A DNA stretch of 31,788 nt from Clostridiales bacterium (GCA_004558105.1 SFEB01000010.1:1-31788), one strand, 5' to 3'; shown: positions 1 to 8,968, counted from the first letter of the stretch. Translations and numbers: made by a program. The notes: generated by a model not told the origin, from the sequence alone.

Positions 1-172
1 AAAGTACGTAAAGAAACTTTCCGTCGGTGCGTAACGACCTGACGGAAAGAGTTTTACCATCAATATATATTGAACGTAACTTTTTTATTACGGCAACGTC
101 AACGGAGGACGCCATTTTGACCTCCCCCTTGATACCTTGTGCTTTAAGTATTGTTGCAATCGGTTTTTTCAT
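1..172 (-). CDS. rimM: Ribosome maturation factor RimM, N-terminal part (runs off left edge)
   Basis: Only the first 57 codons are present; the rest lies beyond position 1. The translation begins MKKPIATILKAQGIKGEVK, which matches the opening of the RimM N-terminal beta-barrel (the usual motif is ILKPHGIKGEVKV-like). RimM binds ribosomal protein S19 and helps mature the 30S head. The ATG lies four bases after the khpA stop, with a purine-rich stretch inside the end of khpA as the likely ribosome site, so the two are probably translationally coupled. The order rpsP-khpA-rimM is standard in Firmicutes, with trmD and rplS expected next. The call rests on this short motif plus context; the RimM C-terminal PRC domain is not visible. 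Confidence 0.85.
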   Translation of the reverse strand, partial: MKKPIATILKAQGIKGEVKMASSVDVAVIKKLRSIYIDGKTLSVRSLRTDGKFLYVL

Positions 173-176
173 GGCG

Positions 177-437
177 TTACTCGGCAGAGCGCCTTTTCTT
201 TTCTCCGCCTAAAATCTCCACGTCATACCTCTTGCCGTCACGCATACCTATCGCCTTGACAAGAGTCCTGATGGAAAGAATAATCTTTCCCTGCTTGCCT
301 ATGACTTTGCCGATATCCTTTTCCGCAACGGAAATAACGACGTCAACCTTATCCTCGTCTTTTTCGGTAACGGTAACGTTGACGGCAGATTTATCGTCAA
401 CTATATTGCCGACGATATATTCCAAAAGTTCTTTCAT
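177..437 (-). CDS. khpA: KH-domain RNA-binding protein KhpA
   Basis: An 86-residue single KH-domain protein. The GxxG loop is clear in GKVIGKQGK (about residues 43-51), followed by the helix ILSIRTLVKAIG. KhpA-type proteins bind RNA, often with KhpB/Jag, and in Gram-positive bacteria are linked to cell-division and cell-size control. The length is slightly above the usual 75-80 residues because of a basic tail (KKRRSAE). It sits between rpsP, 12 bases upstream, and rimM, 4 bases downstream, in the conserved 30S-maturation operon. The KH fold is certain from the motif; the cellular role is inferred from the family and position. Confidence 0.93.
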   Translation of the reverse strand: MKELLEYIVGNIVDDKSAVNVTVTEKDEDKVDVVISVAEKDIGKVIGKQGKIILSIRTLVKAIGMRDGKRYDVEILGGEKKRRSAE

Positions 438-449
438 CGTTGTTTACCG

Positions 450-767
450 TTATTCGGCTTTTTCTTCCGGCTTAGCCTTAGGTGCGGGCGGAGCAATCTT
501 GTTGGGAACGGAACGTTTTTTCGCTTCGAGAAGACCTTGTTTTACCAAGATATCTCTTACGGTATCGGTGGGTTGAACGCCCTTTGCCAACCATTCTTTT
601 GCCTTTTCTTCATTGATTTTTATGGTTGCCGGTTCCGTCAAAGGATTGTAAGTACCGACCAAATCAATGTATTGACCGTCACGAGCCTTGCGGCTGTCGA
701 TAACGACGATACGATAGAAAGGTGATTTTTTGTCGCCCATACGGGTAAGTCTCATTTTTACTGACAT
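450..767 (-). CDS. rpsP: 30S ribosomal protein S16
   Basis: Ribosomal protein S16, a structural protein of the 30S body. The start MSVKMRLTRMGDKKSPFYRI and the following IVVIDSRKARDG and GTYNPLTEP are diagnostic. I place the start at the ATG at 767 (105 residues). An in-frame TTG lies five codons upstream at 782, but the GGAGGA ribosome site falls inside that extension and sits eight bases before the ATG. The C-terminus carries a basic and acidic Pro/Ala/Lys-rich tail (about residues 85-105), a common variable extension. It lies downstream of ffh across a 60-base AT-rich gap and upstream of khpA. Confidence 0.97.
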   Translation of the reverse strand: MSVKMRLTRMGDKKSPFYRIVVIDSRKARDGQYIDLVGTYNPLTEPATIKINEEKAKEWLAKGVQPTDTVRDILVKQGLLEAKKRSVPNKIAPPAPKAKPEEKAE

Positions 768-828
768 TTTTTTGTCCTCCAAAGTATTTTTGTTTTTATT
801 TTGTTTTTGATTTTTACTTCAGTTAAAG

Positions 829-2148
829 TTAGAACGGAAATTTCATTCCGCGCTTGCCGCCCTTCATCCGCTTCATCATCTCTTTCGTCTGTTCAAACTG
901 TTTGATGAGTTTATTTACGGACTGAACGTCGGTACCGCTGCCTGCGGCTATACGCCGACGGCGCGAATAATTGAGAATTTTCGGATTGGTACGTTCCTCT
1001 TTTGTCATAGACAAAACGATAGCCTTGTTTTTTTCCATTTCGTTCTCGTCTATCTGTTTGTCTTGTAGGTTAAGTTTGCTTGCGCCGGGAACCATATTCA
1101 ACAAATCGTTGACGTTGCCCATCTTTTTAAGACTGTCCATCTGTACCAGAAAATCGTTGAGGTCAAAGGACGCGTCCTTCATTTTTTTAGCCATCTTGGC
1201 GGCTTCTTCTTCGGTAATAGCCGTCTGAGCCTTTTCAATAAGAGTCAGTACGTCGCCCATACCCAGGATACGGCTAGCCATACGGTCGGGATAGAACGGT
1301 TCCAGATCTTCGGGCTTTTCGCCTATGCCGCAAAACTTAATAGGTTTGCCCGTAACGGCTTTGACCGACAAAGTTGCCCCGCCGCGAGTGTCGCCGTCAA
1401 GTTTTGATACGATGACGCCGGTAAGTCCGACTTGTTCGTCGAAAGTCTTTGCTACGTTTACCGCGTCCTGTCCCGTCATGGCGTCTACCACGAGCAAGGT
1501 TTCCGTAACGTCGAAACTCTTTTTAAGGTCAGTCAACTCTTCCATCAATTTATCATCAATATGGAGTCTGCCGGCGGTATCGAGAATAACGGTATCATAA
1601 TTATATTTTTTGGCGTAATCGACTGCGTTTGCCGCTATTTTTTTTGGCGCTATCTGTCCCATTTCAAAGAACCCCGCGCCGACTTTACCTGCTACAACTT
1701 TAAGTTGTTGTATTGCGGCGGGACGATAAACGTCGCAAGCTACCAACAAGGGCGTTTTACCCTGTTTTTTAAGATAATACCCGAGTTTGCCGCACATTGT
1801 CGTTTTGCCGCTGCCTTGCAAACCGCACATTAAATATATCGTCGGCAACTTGCTCGAAACGGCAAGTTTGCTCTGCGTACTGCCCAACAATTCGATAAGT
1901 TGCTCGTTGACGATTTTTACGACTTGTTGTCCCGGCGTCAGACTTTTTAAAACCTGCTCGCCTACTGCCAACTCGGAAACTTTATTTACAAAGTCTTTAG
2001 CAACGGTAAGGTTGACGTCCGCCTCAAGCAACGCCACTCTTATCTCTCGCATGGCTTGCTTTATTTCTAGTTCGGTAAGGGCGCCGCGATTGGATATCTT
2101 GCTAAAAACGTGGTTTATTTTTTGGCTTAGCGAAGAAAAAAGTGCCAT
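829..2148 (-). CDS. ffh: Signal recognition particle GTPase Ffh (SRP54)
   Basis: The protein subunit of the signal recognition particle. It binds 4.5S/SRP RNA and signal sequences and delivers nascent membrane proteins to FtsY. The N domain (1-90) is followed by the GTPase G domain: P-loop GLQGSGKTT at 109-117, DVYRPAA at 139-145, DTAGR at 190-194 and SKLDGDTRGG at 248-257. The methionine-rich M domain (about 310-439) ends in MMKRMKGGKRGMKFPF, the RNA/signal-binding region. At 439 residues the length is normal. Its ATG at 2148 is two bases after the ylxM stop, and the GGAGG site overlaps the last ylxM codons, so translation is coupled to YlxM, its usual partner. Confidence 0.98.
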   Translation of the reverse strand: MALFSSLSQKINHVFSKISNRGALTELEIKQAMREIRVALLEADVNLTVAKDFVNKVSELAVGEQVLKSLTPGQQVVKIVNEQLIELLGSTQSKLAVSSKLPTIYLMCGLQGSGKTTMCGKLGYYLKKQGKTPLLVACDVYRPAAIQQLKVVAGKVGAGFFEMGQIAPKKIAANAVDYAKKYNYDTVILDTAGRLHIDDKLMEELTDLKKSFDVTETLLVVDAMTGQDAVNVAKTFDEQVGLTGVIVSKLDGDTRGGATLSVKAVTGKPIKFCGIGEKPEDLEPFYPDRMASRILGMGDVLTLIEKAQTAITEEEAAKMAKKMKDASFDLNDFLVQMDSLKKMGNVNDLLNMVPGASKLNLQDKQIDENEMEKNKAIVLSMTKEERTNPKILNYSRRRRIAAGSGTDVQSVNKLIKQFEQTKEMMKRMKGGKRGMKFPF

Positions 2149-2150
2149 AA

Positions 2151-2489
2151 CTATACCTCCGTTATCTCAATGATGGCGTCAAGTGCCTCTTTTACCAAAG
2201 TACTGCCGTCGGTTAACCCGTCTTTACATCCTTTGGCAATATTGCTGATTTGTTGCATCTTTTTTAAAAAACCCAACTTCTCCTCTGCCGCACGCAACGC
2301 CGACTCCGCTTTGACAATACTGTCTCTGACCGCCTGACGGCTTATGCCGTACTGCTCTGCTATCTCGCCCAGCGAACAATCTGCGTCGTAAAACAGAGAC
2401 AACATATTTTTTTGGTTGTCCGTCAACAGATTGCCGTACAAATTGGACAGATATACTATATTGATAACGTCGGATTTCATCGTTTTCAT
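2151..2489 (-). CDS. ylxM: YlxM family helix-turn-helix protein, SRP-associated
   Basis: A 112-residue YlxM/p13-like protein. It carries a helix-turn-helix of sigma-70 region-4 type around residues 30-65 (SLGEIAEQYGISRQAVRDSI). YlxM is found next to ffh and in streptococci associates with SRP and stimulates its GTPase activity. The C-terminal half is helical (KAESALRAAEEKLGFLKKM). The first ATG is at 2489 and a second in-frame ATG is three codons later at 2480; neither has a recognisable Shine-Dalgarno. The first directly follows a hairpin plus T6 tract, described separately. It is the first gene after the promoter at 2525-2553. Confidence 0.9.
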   Translation of the reverse strand: MKTMKSDVINIVYLSNLYGNLLTDNQKNMLSLFYDADCSLGEIAEQYGISRQAVRDSIVKAESALRAAEEKLGFLKKMQQISNIAKGCKDGLTDGSTLVKEALDAIIEITEV

Positions 2490-2495
2490 AAAAAA

Positions 2496-2521
2496 GGTGT
2501 AAAGCTTTTAAACTTTACACC
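2496..2521 (-). terminator. Terminator-like hairpin at the 5' end of the ylxM-ffh transcript
   Basis: A perfect 9-bp inverted repeat (GGTGTAAAG / CTTTACACC, 8-base loop) is followed on the minus strand by TTTTTT (2490-2495) and then directly by the ylxM ATG. It may end the plsX-rnc-smc-ftsY transcript. But it lies downstream of the ylxM promoter, so it would also act as a short leader attenuator or as an operator at the transcription start. The stem is fairly AT-rich, so its strength is uncertain. Confidence 0.55.
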
Positions 2522-2524
2522 GCA

Positions 2525-2553
2525 ATGATAATACAGTTTTTTTATTTTGTCAA
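2525..2553 (-). promoter_or_regulatory. Sigma-A promoter of ylxM-ffh-rpsP-khpA-rimM
   Basis: On the minus strand a perfect -35 TTGACA (2548-2553), a 17-base spacer and a -10 TATCAT (2525-2530). The predicted transcript starts near 2518, inside the hairpin repeat at 2496-2521, which leaves a leader of only about 30 bases before ylxM. Confidence 0.75.
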
Positions 2554-2574
2554 CTGTTTTAGCACACTTTTATT

Positions 2575-3468
2575 TTATAAAATTCCGTCGATAAACGCAT
2601 CGGGGTCAAACGGTACGAGATCGTCTATACCTTCGCCCAATCCGACGAAATATACGGGCAAACCTTGTTGACTGTTTACGGCAAAAATTATTCCGCCCTT
2701 TGCTGTACCGTCGAGTTTGGTCAATACGATACCGTCGAGATCGATAGCTTCGTCAAAAATTTCACTCTGGCTGACGGCATTTTGCCCGGTAGTAGCATCG
2801 AGAACCAAAAGATTTATCCTTTGAGCCTCGGGATATTCTCTGTCGATAACGCGGGAAATTTTTTTCAACTCCTCCATCAGATTCTTTTTATTGTGCAACC
2901 TTCCTGCCGTATCAACGATAACGACGTCCGTGCCCTTGCTTTTTGCACTGCAAACGGCGTCGAAAACAACCGCACCCGGATCACTGCCTTCCTGTTGTTT
3001 GATTATCCTTACTTTTGCTCTGTTTGCCCAGATATCCAGTTGTTCGCTCGCCGCAGCACGGAAAGTATCCGCCGCCGCGACTATAACGCTCTTACCTTGT
3101 TTGGTAAATAAATTGGCGAGTTTTCCGATAGTAGTCGTTTTACCTACCCCGTTTACGCCTACGACGGTAATAACCGTGGGAGGCGTCAGTTCCAGTTTGT
3201 CGTCGCCTAAAATATCGCGCAAAACTTCTTTCAGACATTCGGTCGCACCCTGCTCGTCCGTAACCGTGCGCTCGGAAATTTTTTTACGCAACTCTTCGAT
3301 AATCTCATCGGTCGTTTCCGCACCGACGTCCGCCGCAATAAGTATGTCCGTCAATTCATCGTAAAAACTGTCGTTGAATATACCGATTTTAAAAAGTTTT
3401 TTAACGTGAAAACCTATCGCTTGCTTGGTTTTAGCCAAACCCTGCTTAATTTTATCAAAAAATCCCAT
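2575..3468 (-). CDS. ftsY: Signal recognition particle receptor FtsY
   Basis: The SRP receptor GTPase, which docks the SRP-ribosome complex at the membrane. The N domain spans about 1-90. G-domain motifs are GVNGVGKTT (104-112), AAADTFRAAA (131-140), DTAGR (186-190) and LTKLDGTAKGG near residue 250. At 297 residues it has no acidic A domain, typical of short Gram-positive FtsY. The amphipathic start (MGFFDKIKQGLAKTKQAIGF) probably contacts the membrane. The ribosome site AGTAGG precedes the ATG. It is the last gene of the plsX-rnc-smc-ftsY operon, 25 bases after smc. Confidence 0.98.
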   Translation of the reverse strand: MGFFDKIKQGLAKTKQAIGFHVKKLFKIGIFNDSFYDELTDILIAADVGAETTDEIIEELRKKISERTVTDEQGATECLKEVLRDILGDDKLELTPPTVITVVGVNGVGKTTTIGKLANLFTKQGKSVIVAAADTFRAAASEQLDIWANRAKVRIIKQQEGSDPGAVVFDAVCSAKSKGTDVVIVDTAGRLHNKKNLMEELKKISRVIDREYPEAQRINLLVLDATTGQNAVSQSEIFDEAIDLDGIVLTKLDGTAKGGIIFAVNSQQGLPVYFVGLGEGIDDLVPFDPDAFIDGIL

Positions 3469-3493
3469 ATTTTTACCTACTATTTCAGAAATA

Positions 3494-6400
3494 TTATTCT
3501 TGACCTATGGCGATTGCCTCGGACAGTTGAACGGAAACGCTCTTTGAAACGCCCTTTTCTTCCATCGTAATACCGTACAAAACATCAGAGTTTTCCATAG
3601 TTGCCTTTTTGTGGGTAATGACCAAAAACTGAGTGCTTGCGCAGAATTTACGCAGGTAGTTTGAAAAACGCTCGATGTTTGCGTCGTCCAGAGGGGCTTC
3701 GACCTCGTCCAATACACAGAAGGGCATGGGACGCAATTTTATTATTGCGAAAAGTATCGCTATGGCTGTAAGACTGCGCTCGCCGCCCGACAAAAGGTTG
3801 ATATTCTGCAGTTTTTTACCCGGTGGTTGAGCCTCTATTTCTATGCCGTAATCCAACGGATCTTTGTCTTCTTCCTGTTCGATGGTAAGGCGTGCATGCC
3901 CGCCGGCAAACAGTTCTCTGAAAATGTCCGTAAAGTTATTGTTTATGGTTTCAAAACCCGCGTTAAATCTCGTGACCATTTCTTCGGTAAGTTCGCCGAT
4001 AATCTTGCGCTGATCTTCTTCCGCTTTCTTAAGGTCTTCCATCTGTGCGTTCATGTCGTCGTAACGCTCTTTTACCGCGGCGTATCCCTCGATACTGGTA
4101 AGGTTGACGTCGCCCAGTTTCGTCAACATTCCTTTGTACTTTGAAATTTCTTTTTCCGCCGCTTTGATATCGAATTCTTCAACCTTGTACTGCAACGCCT
4201 GAGAATAAGTCAACTCGTATATCTCGTCCATTCGCTTTTGCAATGCCTGCAAGTTGGTATCGATATTAGCCGATTCTCCTTCCGCACGGACGATTTTCAT
4301 TTCAATTTTATTTACCGTTTCACCGGCAGAAGTACGGGCTTCGTCCGCCTTCGTGCGTTCGTCGTTTAACGTTTCTTTCAGGGAGTCGGTCTCTTTTATC
4401 TGATTTTGAACCTTTATCAATTCACGGGATTTTTCGGTATCGGAACTTCCCTCGAGAATTTTTTTCTTTAAATCGACAATGTTGTTTTTATAAACTTCCA
4501 GTTGTTCCTTCTTATTCGACAAATCGAATTGAGTGGAAGACAAAAACTCCTTGGATCTCGATATTTCTTTTTCGGTGGTTGTAATATTGTTTGCCAGTAA
4601 CGATATCTTAAGTTTGGTGTCGTTAATCTGTTCACCCAACGAATTCCTTTTTCCCTTCAACGCGCTGTATTCCTTCAACTCGTCGTCGCTGGTAGAAACA
4701 ATATCGGTATTTTTGCCTTCGAGCGAATTGATTTCCGCTAACAAATTTCTTTCGTTTACGGTCAACTCGTCCAGTTTTTCCTGCAATTCCTTGCGCTCTT
4801 TGCTGATACCTTTAACAAAGTTTTGTTCACTTTCGCTTAATGCGCCGAATTTTGAAATACGTTCCTGATACGCCGCTACTCTTACGATAATGGTTTGATA
4901 GTCACTGTTTGTCTCAACGACGGCGCGTGCGATATGTTGTTTTTTTGCCGCCAACTCGTTGCTTTTTACCTTCAGCGCATCCAGAACGGCTTTTGTTTTG
5001 GCAATGTTTGCTTTTATTTCTTCCGCTTCTCTCTCGTTGCTGAGTAAATGCGACTCGTTTCTGCGGCTACCTCCCGTCATCATACCGGAAGGCAAAATAA
5101 TGTCGCCTTCCAAAGTTACCATTCTGAAAGCGTAGCCGTATTTACGGCTTATCTGAATGGCGTTCGTCATGTTGTCTATCAATAAAGAACTGCCAAGCAG
5201 ACTTCCTACGACCGGTTTGAACTTGTCTTCTACGGTAACGAAATCGCTCGTAATCCCGAGACAACCGTTTTCTCTCAGAACAGTTTTGTTATCTATGTAA
5301 CGAGGACGGATGGATGTCAGAGGCATGAAGGTTATTCTACCCAGTTTATTGGCTCTCAGGTACTCGATTAACGCCTTTGCGTCTTCTTCGGTCTGAGTAA
5401 CTATATTTTGCAAACTATTGCCCAAAACCGCTTCTATCGCCGCTTCATACTTCTTCTCAACTTTAATGATATTTGCGACTACACCCAAAACCTTATTACC
5501 TATGGATTTATTTGCAGACGCATCCTTCATCAACTGCCTTACGCTGCCGACAAAGCCCTCGAAACTCTCGATCGAAGCCTGTAAAAACTTTTGCCGCGCA
5601 GTCATAACCGCAAGATTCTGAGACGTCGCATTGTACTGATTGTTGATATCAAGAAGAGATTGCTCGTTTTGCGCGCTTTGACGATTCAAATCGTCTAATT
5701 TTTCTTTTAATTTTTCCGAAGACTGTTTAGCCTCCTCAAAAATCGAAACGACTTGTTTTTCCTCTTCGCTATTGTCGGCAAGTTTTTGCATTATTTCTTT
5801 TTCTTGCTCGTCGATATCAGCCAGACGCTCGTTACAACTGTTTCGCTCCGTGGTGTATTGAGCCAACAAGGATTTTTTATCGGTGAGAACCTGTAAAATA
5901 TCAAGACGTTCGTTTTGAGCCGCTTCCGACGCGTCACGCATTTGCGAAACTTCATCGGCCACTTTACCGTACTCAGTGTTTAATTTTTGCAACTGAGCGG
6001 TCAGCTTATCGTATTCCGCCTTTTTAGCGGCCAACTCGTCTGTAAGTTCCTGCAATTTTGCAATCGTGTGTTCAATAGTGGACTCGTTAAACTCGATTTG
6101 TTCCAGAACGTCGTCGCTCATACGTTCGAAAGACTTTACCTGCTCGCCCAAAACGCTGTTTGCGCTTGATTGCCTTTCAACCACGACCGTAAGCTCAACT
6201 TCTTTCGTGTGCAATTCTTTAATCAGGTCGTCGGTCATAGCCATTTTATCCAATATATCTTGGTAATATTGATTGGCTTCTTCCACCTTCTTTTCGGCGT
6301 AAGCTTTTTCCTCCTGCAAGGCGGCGATTAAAGACGCAATGCGCTGTTTTTCAACGTATGCGTTATCGTAAGTGTATATGTAAGCGTTAACTTCTAAAAC

Positions 6401-7072
6401 TTTCAGCTTTTCACTGATATCAAGGTATTTTCTGGCGTCTTCGCTCTGTTGCTTCAACGGACCGAGTTGCTTATCCAGCTCCGAGATAATATCGTACAAA
6501 CGCGCCATATTATCGCGGTGTTTTTCCAATTTACGTTCTGTTTCTACTTTACGGACGCGGAACTTAGATATACCGAGGGCCTCTTCAAAAATGGCGCGTC
6601 TGTCGTCAGGTTTGGCGTTAAGTATGGCGTCCATTCTACCCTGTCCGACGATGCTGTAACCTTCTCTGCCGAGCCCTACGTCTCTCAGTAAATCACTGAT
6701 AATCTTGAGTTTTGACGGATTTTTATTGATAAGATATTCGCTTTCGCCGCTACGGTAAAGTTTTCTGCTGATGACTACTTCGTCAAATTCCAACGGAAAA
6801 AGTCTCTCTTTATTATCAAAATAAAGCGAAACTTCGCAATAACTCATAGATTTTCTTTTTTCCGTACCGGCAAAAATAAGGTCTTGCATGGTTTTGCCAC
6901 GCAAGATCTTTGCGCTTTGTTCGCCCAGAACCCAACGTATGGCGTCGGAAACGTTACTCTTGCCGCAACCGTTAGGCCCGACGATAGCCGTTATAGGCTT
7001 GTCGAATTTCAATTCAAACTTATCGGCAAAGGACTTAAACCCATACGCCTCTATTTTAGTTAGATTTATCAT
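3494..7072 (-). CDS. smc: Chromosome segregation ATPase SMC
   Basis: A full-length bacterial condensin ATPase of 1192 residues. Walker A is GPNGCGKSN (32-40). Long coiled coils run at about 170-510 and 670-1020. The hinge lies at about 510-670 and contains KVLGVVANIIKVEKKYEAA. The C-terminal head carries the signature LSGGERSLTA (1094-1103) and Walker B FCVLDEVEAPLDD (about 1118-1130). SMC dimers act with ScpA/ScpB, which are not in this window, to compact and resolve the chromosome. GGAGG sits six bases before the ATG. The first 17 bases overlap the end of rnc, indicating translational coupling. No sign of truncation. Confidence 0.98.
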   Translation of the reverse strand: MINLTKIEAYGFKSFADKFELKFDKPITAIVGPNGCGKSNVSDAIRWVLGEQSAKILRGKTMQDLIFAGTEKRKSMSYCEVSLYFDNKERLFPLEFDEVVISRKLYRSGESEYLINKNPSKLKIISDLLRDVGLGREGYSIVGQGRMDAILNAKPDDRRAIFEEALGISKFRVRKVETERKLEKHRDNMARLYDIISELDKQLGPLKQQSEDARKYLDISEKLKVLEVNAYIYTYDNAYVEKQRIASLIAALQEEKAYAEKKVEEANQYYQDILDKMAMTDDLIKELHTKEVELTVVVERQSSANSVLGEQVKSFERMSDDVLEQIEFNESTIEHTIAKLQELTDELAAKKAEYDKLTAQLQKLNTEYGKVADEVSQMRDASEAAQNERLDILQVLTDKKSLLAQYTTERNSCNERLADIDEQEKEIMQKLADNSEEEKQVVSIFEEAKQSSEKLKEKLDDLNRQSAQNEQSLLDINNQYNATSQNLAVMTARQKFLQASIESFEGFVGSVRQLMKDASANKSIGNKVLGVVANIIKVEKKYEAAIEAVLGNSLQNIVTQTEEDAKALIEYLRANKLGRITFMPLTSIRPRYIDNKTVLRENGCLGITSDFVTVEDKFKPVVGSLLGSSLLIDNMTNAIQISRKYGYAFRMVTLEGDIILPSGMMTGGSRRNESHLLSNEREAEEIKANIAKTKAVLDALKVKSNELAAKKQHIARAVVETNSDYQTIIVRVAAYQERISKFGALSESEQNFVKGISKERKELQEKLDELTVNERNLLAEINSLEGKNTDIVSTSDDELKEYSALKGKRNSLGEQINDTKLKISLLANNITTTEKEISRSKEFLSSTQFDLSNKKEQLEVYKNNIVDLKKKILEGSSDTEKSRELIKVQNQIKETDSLKETLNDERTKADEARTSAGETVNKIEMKIVRAEGESANIDTNLQALQKRMDEIYELTYSQALQYKVEEFDIKAAEKEISKYKGMLTKLGDVNLTSIEGYAAVKERYDDMNAQMEDLKKAEEDQRKIIGELTEEMVTRFNAGFETINNNFTDIFRELFAGGHARLTIEQEEDKDPLDYGIEIEAQPPGKKLQNINLLSGGERSLTAIAILFAIIKLRPMPFCVLDEVEAPLDDANIERFSNYLRKFCASTQFLVITHKKATMENSDVLYGITMEEKGVSKSVSVQLSEAIAIGQE

Positions 7073-7766
7073 AATCCTCCGACAGTAAATTCATTTTCTT
7101 TAAAGCGCGCTTGGCGGCATAGCTTTGCGCCTCCTTGACCGACGAACCATATCCTTCGCCCATACTTTTGCCGTCAACCATCGCCGCGTAATAAAAAGTA
7201 GGATTGTTATCGGTACCTTCTCGCCTTAATAATATATACTTTAAATCGAACCGATTTTTTTCCGCCGCTTCTTTAAGCAACGTCTTAAAATCACGACCGG
7301 CCTCTATATACATTGCCTGATCCAATTCCTCTCTAAGCGTAGAAAAAATAAATTTTTTCGCCTCATTAAGACCGCCGTCGAGATAAATCGCACACAACAA
7401 CGCCTCGTACAAATCAGCGTAAATCTTTTTATTCTTATTCACGCTTATTCCTTGCTTTTCGAGACCGCTGCTGACGAGCATAAAGTCGATCAATCCCATT
7501 TGATCTATCTCTCTGCTGAGACTGTCGGTATCTACCACGTCGGCGCGTACCAAAGTATATTCGCCCTCGTTTCGTTCGGGAAATTTGTTATATAAAACTT
7601 CCGCCACTACGAAATCCAGTAACGCATCGCCCAAAAACTCCATTCTTTCGTTACAGGGCCCGCCATGAACGTGACTGTACGACGAATGAGTCAACGCCGT
7701 TATCAGTAATTCGGGATTACGGAAAGTATATTTAATCTTGGCTTGAACCTGCGGCAACTCCCGCAT
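7056..7766 (-). CDS. rnc: Ribonuclease III
   Basis: Double-strand-specific endoribonuclease for rRNA precursor and mRNA processing. The signature NERMEFLGDALLDF lies at about residues 39-52 and the second acidic site in YADLYEALLCAIYLDGG. The C-terminal third is a double-stranded RNA-binding domain (KTLLKEAAEK to AQSYAAKRALKKM). I take the ATG at 7766 (236 residues), which puts the first helix at the family's usual distance from the N-terminus; an in-frame TTG at 7790 would add eight residues. The start overlaps the plsX coding end by 35 bases, and the 3' end overlaps smc by 17, an unusually compressed arrangement. Confidence 0.95.
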   Translation of the reverse strand: MRELPQVQAKIKYTFRNPELLITALTHSSYSHVHGGPCNERMEFLGDALLDFVVAEVLYNKFPERNEGEYTLVRADVVDTDSLSREIDQMGLIDFMLVSSGLEKQGISVNKNKKIYADLYEALLCAIYLDGGLNEAKKFIFSTLREELDQAMYIEAGRDFKTLLKEAAEKNRFDLKYILLRREGTDNNPTFYYAAMVDGKSMGEGYGSSVKEAQSYAAKRALKKMNLLSEDYDKSN

Positions 7767-8760
7767 TAAGCTCGTTTTTAAGGTTTTCAATCAATTTACT
7801 CCTATACATATTTACAACCTGCATTATACTACCGCAAATGGTGCAGGCCTTGCTGTTGCCGTGAGATTTGATAACAACTTTTTCCACGCCGAGGAAAGGC
7901 GCGCCTCCGCCTTTGGTATAATCGATTTTTTTAGCGAGGTTTTTAAAATTCTTTTTAAGCATCGAAGCGGCAATCTTTGAACGAAGACTGGTCATCATTT
8001 CTTTTTTCAACATGGTCATTATAGTTCCGACCGTTCCTTCGATTGACTTCAAAGCCACGTTTCCCCAAAAACCGTCGCAGACTACGACGTCGTAATCTCC
8101 GCTGAGTATTTCGCGAGCTTCCATATTGCCGACAAAATTGATGGGTAATTCTTTCAACAAAGCAAAAGTTTCATGACAAAGCGCATTGCCTTTTTTATCT
8201 TCCGTGCCGTTACACAAAAGACCGACGCGTGGCGACTTGACGCCCAGCATACTCTTTGCGTAAGCCGTGCCCATCAACGCAAACTGCGCCAGCATGTTGG
8301 CTTTGCAATCGACGTTTGCGCCACAGTCAATCAAAACGACGTTTTTATCGTTGACCGTAGGCAAAACAGGCGCCAAAGCAGGACGCTGAATACCCTTGAT
8401 ACGTCCTATCTTCAAAAAAGCACCCGTCAATACTGCTCCCGTACTGCCAGCGGATACAAGCCCCATACACTGGTCGTCGGACTTTGCTCTGTCCAAAGCA
8501 ACCACAAGACTACTGTCCTTTTTATTTCGTATTGCAACGGTAGGAACGTCGTCGTTGGTAATAACGTCACTGGCATTTACTATTTGTATACGGTTTAAAT
8601 ATTCCTCGATAGGATATCTTTTCAATATCGTCCTTATCTCGTCTTCCTTGCCGACCATGACAACGTCAAAGCCTTCGTTTTTTCTTATGGCGTCTATACA
8701 ACCGGCAATTATTTCTTCCGGCGCGTAATCTCCGCCGTAAATGTCGACTACTACGTTCAT
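7732..8760 (-). CDS. plsX: Phosphate acyltransferase PlsX
   Basis: Converts acyl-ACP and phosphate to acyl-phosphate, the donor for PlsY in the first step of phospholipid synthesis; a peripheral membrane enzyme. The 342-residue sequence starts MNVVVDIYGGDYAPEEII, a variant of the usual DAMGGDxAP opening. It contains the family stretches GLVSAGSTGAVLTGA and VVLIDCGANVDCK, and the C-terminal Gly-rich KGGGAPFLGVEKVVIKSHG. GGGGGA precedes the ATG and a strong promoter lies just upstream. No acpP or fab genes follow, unlike many Firmicutes; rnc overlaps it directly. Confidence 0.97.
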   Translation of the reverse strand: MNVVVDIYGGDYAPEEIIAGCIDAIRKNEGFDVVMVGKEDEIRTILKRYPIEEYLNRIQIVNASDVITNDDVPTVAIRNKKDSSLVVALDRAKSDDQCMGLVSAGSTGAVLTGAFLKIGRIKGIQRPALAPVLPTVNDKNVVLIDCGANVDCKANMLAQFALMGTAYAKSMLGVKSPRVGLLCNGTEDKKGNALCHETFALLKELPINFVGNMEAREILSGDYDVVVCDGFWGNVALKSIEGTVGTIMTMLKKEMMTSLRSKIAASMLKKNFKNLAKKIDYTKGGGAPFLGVEKVVIKSHGNSKACTICGSIMQVVNMYRSKLIENLKNELNAGVAAGSSQD

Positions 8761-8796
8761 AAAATAAGATCCCCCAAGTTATTTCAAATAAATAAT

Positions 8797-8825
8797 ATTA
8801 TACTATATATCCGAAATAATTTCAA
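8797..8825 (-). promoter_or_regulatory. Sigma-A promoter of the plsX-rnc-smc-ftsY operon
   Basis: Minus-strand -35 TTGAAA (8820-8825), a 17-base spacer and a perfect -10 TATAAT (8797-8802). The predicted start is about 30 bases upstream of the plsX ATG. Confidence 0.8.
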
Positions 8826-8910
8826 CTTATTGACAAAAAAAGTATTCCTTTTCTCAAATTTTCACAAAAAATTGCCCGGCTTTCGTGCAGTAAATATCTG
8901 TTTCACCGTA

Positions 8911-8949
8911 CAACAAAAAGAGCAAGGGGAACACCACACTTGCTCTTTG
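8911..8949 (-). terminator. Rho-independent terminator after rpmF
   Basis: A perfect 10-bp stem AAAGAGCAAG / CTTGCTCTTT (8939-8948 with 8917-8926) with a 12-base loop, followed on the minus strand by a T-rich run. It lies 20 bases after the rpmF stop and upstream of the plsX promoter, separating the two transcripts. Confidence 0.85.
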
Positions 8950-8968
8950 TCGCACTGTGAAAAAATTA

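Noticed and set aside
7767..7790. Upstream TTG start for rnc
   Set aside because: The ATG at 7766 gives the family's usual N-terminal length; the extension adds only residues overlapping plsX further, and neither start has a strong ribosome site.
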